From: Sycobia sp. Sy_11
Lineage: Eukaryota; Arthropoda; Insecta; Hymenoptera; Epichrysomallidae
NCBI GenBank assembly: GCA_018907035.1
Contig: JACCIC010000037.1
Coordinates: forward strand, 186,001-250,000
Length of the DNA: 64,000 bases
Direction: 5' to 3'
Part shown: positions 1 to 11,629 of the stretch, in pieces
How the letters are laid out: each line of letters opens with the position of its first letter
How positions within the stretch are numbered: the first letter of the stretch is position 1
Program-made: the position numbers and the translations under genes
Notes under the pieces: model-generated
What the model was told of the DNA's origin: nothing
The model's database searches: none
The model's input: only the letters and a program-made list of their open reading frames with translations

Positions 1-588
1 AAAGATTTTTCAATGTTTCGAATTGATAAAAATGAATAGATTCAATCATTTGCCGTAATATAAAAATGTGTACTTAAATTGAAAGAAAACTCATCAAATA
101 GTTCATTTTTTGTACAAATTAAATAAGATAAAAAATTATATATCGCTCATCAATACAAAAGATAACTAAATATATAACACGAAAACTATTACAATATAAA
201 AGTTATATTTCATTTTTCATAATTATAAATAAAAAATCATATATGTATCCACAGTACCTTTTGTAGATCCGGTCGTTCGCTAAAGAATTAAGCTTCACGA
301 TTATTTTGTTTCAAAATTTGACTCACATATAAACACACAAAAAATATAATAACACCCAAAATAGAATAAAAAAGGACAGTAAAATAAACAATAAAACAAA
401 AACATAAATAAAACAAAAGAAACGAAGGTCGCGAGATACAGAGCAAAGATATAATTATGTTTGGATATGCACTTTGGAGCAAGAGCGAGATTGAAGGCGT
501 TTATTAGTTACATAAACAGACTGACAACCAAAGTTTGCAGCATATGCTCTTGAGCGATACGAATAGCCCGATCATTATATATACTTAC

Positions 589-678
589 GATGTTAGCAAA
601 AATAATTTTTCCGAGCGTTTCGTCCGATCTGCAGACGTCGAGCAGACTCAGGCACAGAAGAGAAATAATAAGATGCAT
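589..678 (-). CDS. Histidine acid phosphatase gene A, first coding exon only (gene runs off the left edge)
   Basis: This is a 90-nt first exon with ATG at 678-676. It ends in a consensus donor (GTAAGT, complement of 583-588). It encodes a 30-residue hydrophobic signal peptide followed by [13 protein letters not shown], which aligns residue for residue with exon 1 of the three complete paralogs further right. In those genes exon 2 begins with LFRHGDRTP. No exon 2 is visible between positions 1 and 588, so the rest must lie left of the window or be lost. Intron 1 starts like that of gene D (shared stretches around a tattcgtatcgc motif), so A and D look like the closer pair. Only one exon is seen, so whether the gene is functional is unknown. 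Confidence 0.7.
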
Positions 679-679
679 A

Positions 680-1385
680 CTTTGATTGGTTTTTCTTTAA
701 AAGACGGTAACGCCTAGACGGTAGGCCCAACCGAATTTTCGGAGTTGCGCGGTAGTTATAATTATATTATCAATTGATTACAGATCGTATTGGCTTTCGT
801 CAACTTTTACATTTCTGCGCGAATATAAATGCGTATTATATCGATGTGAAATTTGCTCAACTGTTTACTGCTTTTTCTCGTTAGCCAATTTAATATGAAA
901 TAGAGATGCTCTTCAAAGAGGCGTCCACACTATTATAGAGTAACTGTATTAACAATGTCCCCAATTTCAATTTTTCAACGGCAGCGCGCCGATTCATTTG
1001 GATTGCTTAACTAGCTACTTATTACGTTATTGTTTCCGTATGTCGCACTTCCATGACATTTTTACGAGCCTCGTAAACAATGTGAGAGTAAGTAGAACAA
1101 TGAAAAGTAAAATGTGTGTGATTTGTACTAATTGTGCAATTATATTGTATTAAGGAAAAAAAATCATTGTATTATGTAGCAAAATATCGAGTCGATATTA
1201 TATAAAATATAACGAATAAAAACATAAGATGAGAAGATAGTTATATTATTATTTTATAGAAATTTCCATGAAGAAAATTCTAATAAATGAGTCAATATAT
1301 TAGAAAATATTACTTATAATTAAATTATCAACAATATTATATTATAAAATCTTATTGGTATGCAGGTAACGATAATATCTGATAC

Positions 1386-1451
<66 letters not shown>

Positions 1452-3860
1452 GCAGTTGTTGATGGTTAAAAAATGATTATCTAGTTTAAAAGAAACTTAT
1501 TATCAACATCTGCGTAAAGATTCTAATAATTTAATTTTCATAATATAAAAAATGCGGTAATATTAATTATTTAAAATATTCACAAATGAATTTTCAATTT
1601 AAAAGAAAATATTTTTGAAATACCTTTAATTTGAGGACTAGTACAGATGAATTTAAGATTGAAGATTGAATTACATATAGAACACATTGATTTTTATTAT
1701 TTGAAACTTAATCTTTTACTAATATACTATTTTATAATCTGGGTTCTCTGAATCTTTTCAACAATTAAGAAACTCATATTCGGCATTATCGTTTGTTATC
1801 GTTGTAGATTATATTTAATCAATTATTATCATTTTATGCTACTATAATATACAACATAAATACTGCTTACAGTAGTATAGTAAAATATTGTGAAAATAAC
1901 TACTAATTCATTATAATTAATTAATTAATAATAAATGTTAATAAAAGGGACAAATGTAGTTGGCTTAAAACTATTAAAAAATATTGGGGGAATTGTAGAA
2001 AAAAATTATATGATTGTAGAAAAAAATTTATAAAATTTACCCAAATAATTCTTCATTCTAGATTTCGAACGATTATTTTTCTAATTAATTATTAGGTCTT
2101 CGCGATACAAAGATAATATAAAGATGATGTTCATGAAAAATCTTTTATTGGTATTAAAAATGTCAGAGTTGTTATACCTTTTATATTTACTGTGGAGTGG
2201 GGATAACCTGAGGTCAAACCTAATGGAATAAATAGCGATTAGGAAAATCCGTTCTGGCGTGGTCGGCGCATTGAAACTGCTCAAATTTGATATTGCTCGG
2301 GTTCACAGGAGTGTTTTCGTAGAAAATTTAAAGCCCCCCCCTTCCCATGTTCTCCGGTGCTCTGAGTCGATTCTTCGAGGTTATCAGGCCTCACAATTGG
2401 TCATTTCCGAGACAAGGCTCGTTTATGTCTTAAAATTTTTGGAAACAATGAAATAAATTTTACTACGTGAGCCAGTCATTTGGATAAATAATTACATTTT
2501 ACAGATTTTTTGTCTCTTGCATTTGTTTCGTAAAATCGATATTTCAAGAAAAAATGACGGCAGGGCTTCATTCGAAGCTTGTTTCTGCTCAAGTAACGAA
2601 GATGAAGAAACTTTACCATATATCAAATTTTTCCTCATTAAATAAAGAATAATTCTATCTACTTTTTTACCTCTTATTTTGATAGTCAAATGTTATAATG
2701 AAGTAACAAATTGTATTTTTTCTCATATCGTAATTTCAAGGATTCCGTATTCGTTGCTTATCATCTTGTATGCTAATATTACTTCAGTTTTAAAATAAGA
2801 CATGCTAGGTTTAGAAAGTTGCAATAAAAGCAAAATTACAAGATAGATAATGAATGCAGAACGTAAAAACCTGGCGTACAGAAGATGTCCCGTATCCAAT
2901 TTAAGGCCCCTTCGATAACTTGATGTTACTTTATGTTTTTCGGCGAGCTAAATTGATTTTTCGAAGTTACCAGACCAAAAAATGGATCGTCTCCTTGATA
3001 AGATCCAGTTTTATTCTAAAATGGTTGGGTTTCATTTGTTTATAACAAAATTTAACCCTTTCCGGGCCAAATAGCAGAAAAAAATACATATAATTATTGC
3101 TTGTTTCATAAGGAACAATTTTGTATATGGTAAAATGTTATTACTTTCATTACTTGACCAGAAATAAGGTTTTAAATACACGATTACGTGAGTTGCGGAT
3201 CACATGTGGCCCCACTGGCATTTCGTATTAAAATATAAACGTATGGATTTTACGAAAAATATACCAGAGACAGAAAATCTTTCAAATGTAATTATTTATC
3301 GAAGTGATTGGATTATGTAGTGTTTTTTTTAAATAGCCATTTTAAGAATAAAAATGTACCTTATCTTGGAAATGACCAATTTTGAATTGAACAGATAACA
3401 CATTCTTCTTGCTCATTTATAAAGAATAATTTTATCTATAAAAAAGAACTAATTATATTTTATTGATTTACGAAGAATTTCCATTAACAGTAAAAACATA
3501 TTTATACGATCACAGTTATATGCTACTGAAGCTGATTCGCAAAATATATTGTGATTTTCGCACACATTTAATTGTAGGCGTGATGATGCACTTTATGCAT
3601 ATAACTCATTATCTGTGTATTGGAGGAAACATAGTACCCATTGCGAGCTATCTATTATGTGAATATTTTATGCGTAAACTGATGAATAATGTATTTGTGT
3701 GCGACAATTAGAGTTTATAATGAACGTTTGAAGTGAGAGAATGCACAGTTACACCAGGTGTTGGGCATTGCATTTTATCCTGGAAATACGTTGTTCTCGA
3801 AGAAATGTATTTGAAATAATACTTCAAATATACAAACTGCACCCGTAATTCGTAACCTAT
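680..3860. other. Upstream flank of gene A and diverged repeats; no gene recognised
   Basis: No coding sequence is recognised. A 35-nt block at 1049-1083 is conserved upstream of genes B and C (23669-23703 and 34453-34487). A (TA)n microsatellite occupies 1387-1446. Between about 2.3 and 3.46 kb there are two diverged copies of a non-coding unit: about 2340-2700 resembles about 2910-3460. Part of it (about 2209-2292) also resembles 25510-25585. Short ORFs at 2259-2456 and 3463-3711 show no family resemblance. Confidence 0.5.
1387..1446. repeat. (TA)n microsatellite
   Basis: About 30 uninterrupted TA units. Confidence 0.97.
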
Positions 3861-3904
3861 TAAAAATTAAAAATTGTACATTGTCGATTGTTGTGAATTA
3901 AAGT

Positions 3905-4245
3905 AATAAATGTTTTTATTGGATTTACAGTGTTTATGCAATAATAGATTCTAGTAATAATTAGAGCTTAGTCCTTGACGATGAGACGGAGCGGTTCGAA
4001 CCGTTGAAAATTTAAGGTATATTGAAATTTAAGATGGTCATTGATAGGACAGTCAGAAGTAAGAAAATGAAGTTTATTTTTATTATTTTTTAATATGTTT
4101 ATTATTTTTAATTTTTAATTTTTAATTTAAATTACTTTACTTTTTAGTAGTATTTTCTATTTTAGATTCTTTGGGGGTGATTGTAAACAATGACAGTCCA
4201 ACTGTCATTATACAAGTATAAAATATTATTGTATAAAAACTGTAA
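3905..4245. mobile_element. Foldback MITE-like element, copy 1
   Basis: The left end (ggatttacagtgtttatgca and following) is matched in inverted orientation near 4215-4245 (ttgtataaaaactgtaagtcc). A perfect 9-bp hairpin AATGACAGT-CCA-ACTGTCATT lies inside the right arm (4189-4209). A related, more symmetrical copy is at 24054-24231 and a half copy is near 63160-63225. No coding capacity is seen. Exact ends and target duplication are unclear. Confidence 0.5.
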
Positions 4246-4249
4246 GTCC

Positions 4250-5690
4250 GTAAACCATATCAGAAATACGTACAATTTTATCTAGTTGAGGAAAGAATCT
4301 ATTATTCGCAGATATTCTCAAATCTGTGATGAAGCTATAGCCCAAAAACGTGGTCAATATCCTCAATAGTTCTGGAGCCTTCGTATTAGGGTTGATACTG
4401 ATATATAATAGAACATAATATTTTTTATCTCAAATTTTTGTCGCTTATTTTTTATTCTAAATATGTCTGTGGATTGATTTTCATGGAAACTTCTCGAAGA
4501 CGGTACAGCATTTATGTGTAGTGTATATATAATTAAAGTTAATTGTGTATGCTTTATTGGCACTTTGGCTTATAAATGTATAGTTTAAAACTCGGTTAAT
4601 AGTTCGTAATTAGCACCGGAAATTTCAGAAGTGTAAAAAAGAAAACATTGAACAGTTGCTTTATCCTGTAAGTACAGGTCACTTTTAATAATTTAACGTT
4701 CAAACATTTAAAAATCTTGCACGCGCGTTTTTTAAACCTACAAGTTTTGAGCACTTATACTTTATTTTATTTATAAGATTATTTTCATCAACTTTATAAG
4801 TGTCGAAGTGTTTGGTCAAAATATTAATTATAGAAGGAGTGATTGCAACTCATTATTATATTGACTTGTATTCATATACTATTTTTAACATATGCTCCTT
4901 ATGCGATCGAATTAGTTTTCTCTCTGTAGTAAGATGTCGAAAATTATTTTCAAATTTTTCTAAAGCTCGTTGCCATTGTTCTATACTGAAAATTCCTTTC
5001 TGTTTTATAACTAACTACAACCTTATTATTAAGTGGTTTTCTGTATTTCATAAAGATATATTTTATTAATTGACAAAATTCTGGAGCTGTGATATAATCT
5101 ATGTAATACTTACTAGGAATTAACTGGTGCAGGAACAAGCTCTATCTATATTATTCAGCAATTACCGATAATCTTTGTTCGAATTTATTATACAGCAAGA
5201 ATATGCGTAATTCCTTTCAGTCATAATTTTTACTTCAATTTCTTTCAATGTATTCGATACCATTTAAAGAGCTAATTGAATAATGTTTGACGCTCATCTA
5301 CATACTCATTTGATATTCAATGATATATTCAGAATACAGATCAAGTAAATCTAAATCAACAGATTTATAAATTTTAAGTAATCCATGTGTATTTAATATA
5401 TATAATAGATATATGTGAAAAACGGTACTGATAAGTATTATATTGTATCAATTTGTATTCATAAAAAATATTTTAAATTTATTTACTAATATTAATATAG
5501 TTTAAAATACTTACACAAGCGGGGTACATATTGATCGACGTATCTGGATTCAAGTGATGATATATTACTACTAATCGATTGTTACTTCATGTGTGATTCG
5601 AGATTTCGTTTGCCTTCGTATACAACAATAAGTTCAGGTGGATCTATGACATCGATTTTTGAAGCCAATCAACGTAAAACTGGAAAACAG
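4250..5690. other. AT-rich intergenic DNA
   Basis: I see no recognisable gene, RNA or transposon here. The short overlapping ORFs at 4363-5138 are low-complexity, AT-driven frames on both strands. Confidence 0.4.
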
Positions 5691-5699
5691 TTGGTGGAA

Positions 5700-6480
5700 A
5701 TATTCACCTCCTTAAATTCGCTTCACAAATAATTCGTTCAGTAACTTAGAGACATGCTTATTGGCGCTTGATAGAACAGTATATTCAAATAGTTCCCATG
5801 AACGATAACATATTGAGATAGAATTATCTTTGCCAATGAAGTTTAAAAGTTGGATTTTTTACTTATCACAAGTAAGGACATAAGGCATTAACCATCCAAT
5901 CTTTTTTATTTTGATGTTATATTGTTCATATGTAGTATTATTACCTTCTGTAGTACCGTCTTTGACATTGACATTCAAGTCCGATCTTGATCTTACCAGT
6001 ATAAGGTCATGCTTCATATTAACTACAATTTTTTTGTAATTTTCTGCGAAACCCAAAATCATACTTAGAGGAATAACAATGTCAAAGTTTATGCGTCTAT
6101 CAATCAATTCTTGTTGCTTCTTTATTGCCAAGCCAGCCTGCATTTTCAAGCATGAGAGTCTTGTTGGTATTGAACAAAGTCCATCTTTTTTACTTTTGTC
6201 TATTTCAAAACCATTAATTTCGTACCAAATCTCGCCAAAAAGATGACAAATATCATTGTTGACAAATCTAGACTTAGATGTATTTCTAGATTTGGGTGCA
6301 TTTCCATTAGTTTTTTGTAGTTTTCCAATGATATGGATAGAACTAAGTGATGGTAGAATTCACAGATCCTGGTGTTGGATAGAAATTTCAATTTCAGCAT
6401 TATGATCAAAATTTTGTGCTGCGTATGGTTGATATGTGGGAATTTCATACTGAGCAGTTGACTCATCGAATGCGACATCT
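5700..6480 (-). pseudogene. Decayed double-jelly-roll (DJR, capsid-like) protein remnant
   Basis: On the minus strand one reading frame runs from about 6478 to the stop at 5859. It is broken by TGA at 6360-6362, and recognisable coding continues past the 5859 stop to about 5720. Recognisable parts in order are a PYA-type N-terminal segment with an EIEISIQHQDL strand, FVNNDICHLFGEIWYEING, IPLSMILGFAENYKKIVVN, an IGWLMPYV segment and, past the stop, a WELFEY segment. This pattern matches, from memory, the double jelly roll-like domain family, widespread as uncharacterised proteins in insect genomes and related to capsids of Polinton/adintovirus-like elements. At least two nonsense codons and a loss of similarity towards the C-terminus mark it as a fossil. 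No partner genes such as a packaging ATPase or protein-primed polymerase are visible nearby. Confidence 0.6.
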
Positions 6481-6961
6481 GATTAAATTTTTAAAGTTTC
6501 TTTCATTTTTCAAAGCAGCAAAAAATTATACAGGTAATTTTTTTTCACGAACTTTTAGCCCACGATTTTGGTCGAGCTGCATATTCTTCGGTGTGGATGG
6601 TTTCAAACTCTTTAATTGACTGATTGTCGATTGCCATGATAGAGTATTTATATGTATGTTAAAATTATAAATAATCCCTATTATATTTATGAAGTCTAAC
6701 AGTGTTTGTTTCTTTTCAAAAATTAACTAGGTTTCTGTCCTGATCGACAATTCGAATTTGAATATTATTTATACACTTAAAACTAAGTGGTACATAATAT
6801 ATGATTGAATTTATATGATTTTATATTCTGGAGGAGCATTGGGAAAGAATTCATGAATAGTAATGTTCTTAATGATTTAATTTTACATTAGATGGTAATT
6901 TTAATTTAGAAAATAAATAACTTGGTAATATTAGAGAAGCTACTAAAGCTACAGATGTAGT

Positions 6962-7318
6962 TTGTGTAAAAATATGGTATACAATCTTGCTATGGTATAT
7001 AATATGGTATACAAGGAACAAAACATTATATCATTGAGAATTAGCGAAGTTTTTAAATTTCTAGGAGAACGCGAGAAACAAAATGATCAAAATGGTTTGA
7101 TGACAAAAGAGAAATTCAAAGATTTTTATGAAAAATATTACACATATAATAAATATCGATTTAAATCGGAAGAAAGACTGAGTAATTTCAATCAATATAT
7201 AATGAAAAGCGATCGGTATGAATCAGAACTGAAATTGAATTTGAAAACTCTTAATGGCTCATATAATCAATTAAGAGATAGTGTTGCCCATATGATTATT
7301 AATCGAGTAGTATTGTAA
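6962..7318 (+). other. Unrecognised 118-codon ORF
   Basis: A plus-strand ORF rich in Lys, Glu, Asn and Tyr, with charged, probably helical sequence in the middle (for example KFKDFYEKYYTYNKYRFKSE). It has no signal peptide or membrane segment. There is a faint resemblance to the helical I29 inhibitor prodomain of cysteine cathepsins, but no protease domain follows. It may be a piece of a transposon or a chance ORF in AT-rich DNA. The surrounding 6.5-7.58 kb shows nothing else. Confidence 0.2.
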
Positions 7319-7582
7319 AAGAGATTGAAAGGAAAAATGCATCGACAAAATGACCAAATGCAAAGCCAACAGGAAGTAAGACATACAGTGGCTGAAGCAC
7401 CTTTGAACCTAATGAGAAAAAAATTAACAAAAAATTTCTTTATCTAAAAAGAAAAAAACTTACCTTCCTGTAAGATGACACTGATCTCGTACTGCCAGTT
7501 GCTTATCTTGAGATGGCTTGCAACATATATGGAAAACGGTCGATCGTTGAAAAGTTAATTCTTCAAGATCTGTGACTCCTTG

Positions 7583-7875
7583 TGTTGAGGTAAAAATGAC
7601 GTACAGATTCTGTCAATCTCGTACCCAACTAAATCGTTAATATTATGCAAATATTCAAATAATTTTAGTACACATGTTTTAATTAGAATTATTTTTATTT
7701 AATTTTTACACTGTCAACTGTAACACATGAACTTACAAATAGATACCGTTTATGTTTAGTACTCGGACAATTTTCCAAGTGTCTCACGCAGAGGTCGAAA
7801 GAGATCTGGTCTTTTTGGTAAATTTTTATTATAGGCAAGCTGGAATATAGGAGAGAGGTAGGAGAAGGGATTACA
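7583..7875 (-). repeat. 3' LTR of the degenerate BEL/Pao element
   Basis: A 293-bp sequence repeated in direct orientation at 9238-9529 with many scattered differences. Read on the minus strand it starts TGTAATCCC and ends CAACA, giving TG...CA ends. The divergence between the two LTRs implies an old insertion. Confidence 0.75.
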
Positions 7876-7899
7876 ATAATTTGACTTGTGTAGCTTCTA

Positions 7900-8786
7900 A
7901 CATAAGCAATATGTCTTTAGAAATTTAATGAAATCTGTTAATTTTGGCAACTGCCTACCGGTGTTGCTCTTTTCCCATTCCTGATACATAATTTTATCCA
8001 CGTTGTTAGTCATACAATAAATGACAATGGCGTCCCACGAATCAACCGAGAGATCACGTGTTTAAGGGCTCTCGTATGAGTATTTAAATTATTGAGCATG
8101 TTCCTTAAACTAACATGGCTCTCCTTTGTGAGAATTGGCAGTTTTAACAGGCTTTTCAAATGATTCTGTACAATAACCCTTTTATTACTTAATAAAAAAA
8201 AAAACCCTTTTATTATCGTACCGATCGATTAATAAGGACCATACGATGCCATAATTGTTTTCGGTTGTTTCTAAAGACTGTATAACCGTCGATGCCTCTT
8301 CTTTTAAGCAAGACTGTAAATAATAAATTTTTCTATTATTGCAATATTGGTCTTTTCATGCACCATTGATTTAAAAGTATCGTGGAAGCATGTTCATGCG
8401 TCATATTTATCGGTAAATGTAGGTAAATCGATTTTTAGGTAATCGCAAATTATTTTGCGCAGCATTCTGTGCAATGAGCGGCGTAACCATAGTCTTATAC
8501 ATGTTAGGATGGTTGTCCTTCAAAAATTTACTGCATTCTTCATTGCGGTATAATATTTTTGCTCAAATTCCAGTTGATATACACCATTTTCCGGCTTGCT
8601 TTCTAACGCTATAATTGATAGTTAAACGTTATAAAATTGATGCAAAAGACGATCTAATAATTTCATACAAAACTCTACATCATCATAATCATCTGCTGTA
8701 CCCGACGCGACAAACAAATGAAAAACGGTAATTTTTCTTCTAAGGCTTCCGCGCTTTTGTTTCAGTTTCTTGCTCTCCTCTGCCAT
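7900..8786 (-). pseudogene. Broken BEL/Pao gag
   Basis: The start is the ATG at 8786-8784, following the PBS by about 430 nt. The first segment (58 codons, beginning MAEESKKLKQKRGSLRRKI) stops at about 8610. Homologous coding then continues in other frames: a YYTAMKNA segment near 8.54 kb, the LPTF.DKYDA-stop-TCFHDTFKSMVHE segment near 8.35-8.43 kb (a Trp codon of the family appears as TGA), then LETTENNYGIVWSLLIDRYDNKR near 8.27 kb, and further pieces to about 8.0 kb. The order matches DUF1759 Gag of BEL/Pao. No zinc knuckle is preserved. Confidence 0.65.
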
Positions 8787-9221
8787 TTTTTTGATCCTAA
8801 TCAGAGGATGGTTGAAAGGGAAGAGGAGCTTTAGAGAATTTTTAGAGAAAAATTTAGAGCTTACTTTTACGCTGCTGCTCGATCTTCTTCGATGATTATG
8901 TTGAACATCTGGGTATTATAGTCGAGATTTTCAATATGTATCGTCTGCTTCATAGGTTCAGTTTTGGAGAGTGGAGGTGAAATTTCGCTTGCCTTTAAGA
9001 TTTTACGACGTGCACGTAACCAAGAATGCTCCAAAACGGGTGATTCCGCTTGAGTGAGTTGTTTTCCATTGTAATTAGACCACAATGAAGATGCTTGAAG
9101 AACAACTGCTTCGTGTGCGTATGAGAATCATACCTTGATTGACCTTGCGAACATATGTATGTTATTACGCACAAACTTCTTAATAAATTCGTGATTGATA
9201 ATAGCAGATATTAATGCTTAT

Positions 9222-9237
9222 CCGTCTCAAAGGACCA
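9222..9237 (-). promoter_or_regulatory. Probable primer-binding site of the degenerate BEL/Pao element
   Basis: The minus strand reads TGGTCCTTTGAGACGG directly next to the 5' LTR. The TGG start and its position are right for a PBS. I cannot name the tRNA. Confidence 0.5.
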
Positions 9238-9529
9238 TGTTAAGGTAAGAATGACCTACAGATTCTGTCAATCTCGCACCGAACTAAATTGTTAATTTAA
9301 TGCGGTTCTTCAAATAATTTTGGAACACATGTATAATTAGAATTATTTTTATTTAATTCTTACACTGTCAAATGAAACACACGAACTTACAAATAGATAG
9401 GGTTTATGTTTAGCACTCGGACAATTTTCCAAGTGTCTCTCGCGGAGGTCGAAAGAGATCTGGTCTTGTTGGTAAATTTTCATTATAGGCAAGCTGGAAT
9501 ATAGGAGAGAGGTAGGAGAAGGGATTACA
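9238..9529 (-). repeat. 5' LTR of the degenerate BEL/Pao element
   Basis: Partner of 7583-7875. The last 7 nt of similarity (ataattt) extend past the CA/TG ends on both copies, so the exact boundary is slightly uncertain. Confidence 0.72.
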
Positions 9530-9539
9530 ATAATTTCTC

Positions 9540-10368
9540 AAGCTGCAAAACGGTGGTTTCCATTGGGGGAAAACGTTGCATGTTTATTTCACTAGAAACA
9601 AGACTATGGGGTTGCGTTTATGATGAAGGGACGGATCTATTGAGGCGCGCGGAGGAATAGAGCGCATCCTAGGTTAAAGGAGGCGCCCGTTAGACGGACA
9701 TAATCTGCCAGCTGCAAACAATAAGCTTTCAGAATGAGATGGCTAGCCCAGAATTAGTAGTTTACTTAAGTTTCTACAATAGTCATAAACACATAAACGC
9801 GATTAAGTGTCAGAGCAGTTTTCAAAATGTATAAAATCGCGCCGGATGTGTATAAATATAATTTTAATAGCTGACAGAATTTTTTTTAGTGCATCAATAT
9901 ATCAGAAACGAGTCAATTATACTGCAACACGGCCGAGCGCCTGAGAACCAAATATATGTAAAAATAAGAATATATAAAATAAACACTATACAATTCAAAA
10001 CGCCATTGCGGTGTAACATATTTCTTTTGGATTTTTATAGAGATGATCTGCTCACCAATGAATTTCAGTTCACAAGCCAACCATTGTGCAGGCGTCTCGT
10101 CGACTGGACTTTTCCGATTATATGATTTGTATGCGGCTATTTTGTCGTCAAAACTACATTTTAAATAGAAGCCTATACTGCAAGATTTGTGAAGTTGAAA
10201 AGCATTCTTTCATTTTTTGTAGTTATCAATACACATTCAAAATCGGTGTAAATTACAAAAGGTATTTTTTCTCTTTTATTATAATCTTTTTTCATGAATT
10301 TTTTTCTAGAATTGCCAGAAGAGGCTCCTTAATGGTCTTCATCCCATTTTTCTAAATCAGTAGACATG
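9540..10368. other. Intergenic DNA, no gene recognised
   Basis: This stretch includes a more GC-rich patch near 9.6-9.75 kb. Two plus-strand ORFs (9889-10125 and 10086-10355) show no recognisable family. Confidence 0.35.
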
Positions 10369-10370
10369 TA

Positions 10371-11317
10371 CTACTGTGTACAAATATAAGTAAGATTTTA
10401 TTTATAACTTTTGAAATCTTTATTTCTTCTTCAAAATCTAATTCACCCCTCTCAAAATAATCCCCACTGGATGCAATGCAACTATGCCAATGCTTTTTTC
10501 AATTTTCATAACATTTTTTATACTCGTGTTCCGGACTGGCCATCAATTCCTTCTTCGATTCGGCTTTTATATCTTCAATTGAATTAAAACCGTGTTCCTT
10601 AAGTGGTCTTTTGAGTTTGCTGAGCATATTCGCCGTTGTTTCTGGATCGTAAGCCTAGACCTTAGTCTTATCTCCAGTTATTATGCATTCCATCTTGTCC
10701 TCATAGTCCGAAAGCGTCGTTCCACAGGCCTCCATGCGATGCTGTTTTTCCAAAAATTGAGTGCTTTTGACATCTTTCGAGATTTGACTCTTTTTAGGCA
10801 GAAATTTTTTTGAAATTCCCCATTTGAAATTCCAACAATATCAGCAAGCGCTCTAATAATCAATCGACGATTTTGCAAAACTAATCCTTTGATTTTTTCG
10901 AGGTGTAGTCCATCAGTAGATGTTCTTGGTCGTCTGTGATGTGATTCGTCTTCAACGCATTCTTGATCTTCTTTGAACAATGTGTGCCAATCAAAAACAC
11001 TTGCTCTTGACATTGGCTTCTCACCAAAAGGCTTCTGCAATTCTGAACGTTTCGGCGGCCGATATTTCATTTCGCGTACAAAATTTAATGATATTTCTTT
11101 GTTGAATAATTTCAGACATTATAAAAACCGAAGAGACAACTTTTCTTTGTTGACAAAACACAAGTGTAACTATATGACAAATGAAGATAATTGCGTAAAA
11201 TTTGTCACAGATAACTCTGGCAGTACTCCCAATTTAAAAATAAATAAAACATTTGTCTGAATCGATAAACCCGGGAAGTTTGAATTGAAAAGTCTTACTT
11301 ATATTTGTACACAGTAG
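10371..11317 (-). mobile_element. Internally deleted mariner element
   Basis: Perfect terminal inverted repeats (starting CTACTGTGTACAAATATAAG) occupy 10371-10395 and 11293-11317, flanked by TA on both sides as expected for Tc1/mariner. The element is 947 bp against the usual 1.3 kb. Minus-strand coding pieces are the HTH region (a RSELQKPFGEKPMSR-like segment, 10.8-11.07 kb), a short stretch with the first catalytic motif (ITGDKTK, near 10.67 kb), and the C-terminus (SIEDIKAESKKELMASPE, near 10.5 kb). Most of the catalytic core between these, including the second and third Asp, is deleted, and frameshifts are present. It is a non-autonomous relic. Confidence 0.85.
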
Positions 11318-11629
11318 TATACTGTTGTACTCCAAGTTTTTAATCTATTTTGGTGCGTCGAAGCGGACATTATGAGCAAACAATATAATTGTTTTTTTTT
11401 GTTTTCAATAAAAATTCTTGAAATACCATTAAAGCATACCCACGTCCAACAATAAGAGCTTTTTTACACAGTATAAATTATTATATTTAGGTTTGCATTT
11501 ACGCCAGTTACCTTATTTGACAACTCTAGTAGGAGTAATGTAGACACTAAATTGATAATTATCATATTGTGCCCCTATTTATAGTATGTCGGCATGAATA
11601 GATAATCCAGACATCTCCAAATAGAAATC

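Larger units (their letters stand above)
7583..9529 (-). mobile_element. Degenerate gag-only BEL/Pao LTR retrotransposon
   Basis: Two direct repeats (7583-7875 and 9238-9529) flank about 1.36 kb. Orientation is minus. Immediately after the right-hand (5') LTR the minus strand reads TGGTCCTTTGAGACGG, placed where a primer-binding site should be and starting with the complement of tRNA CCA. Next comes an ATG at 8786 and a charged N-terminal gag segment, then a frame with LPTF and SMVHEKTNIAIIEKF, typical of BEL/Pao Gag (DUF1759). Internal stops and frameshifts are frequent. Protease, RT, RNase H and integrase are absent, so the internal region is truncated after Gag. No target-site duplication is evident. 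Confidence 0.7.

Noticed and set aside
535..717. Plus-strand 60-codon ORF
   Set aside because: Antisense shadow of exon 1 of acid phosphatase gene A.
6200..6478. Minus-strand ORF of 92 codons
   Set aside because: Out-of-frame shadow of the decayed DJR coding frame, which carries the recognisable motifs.
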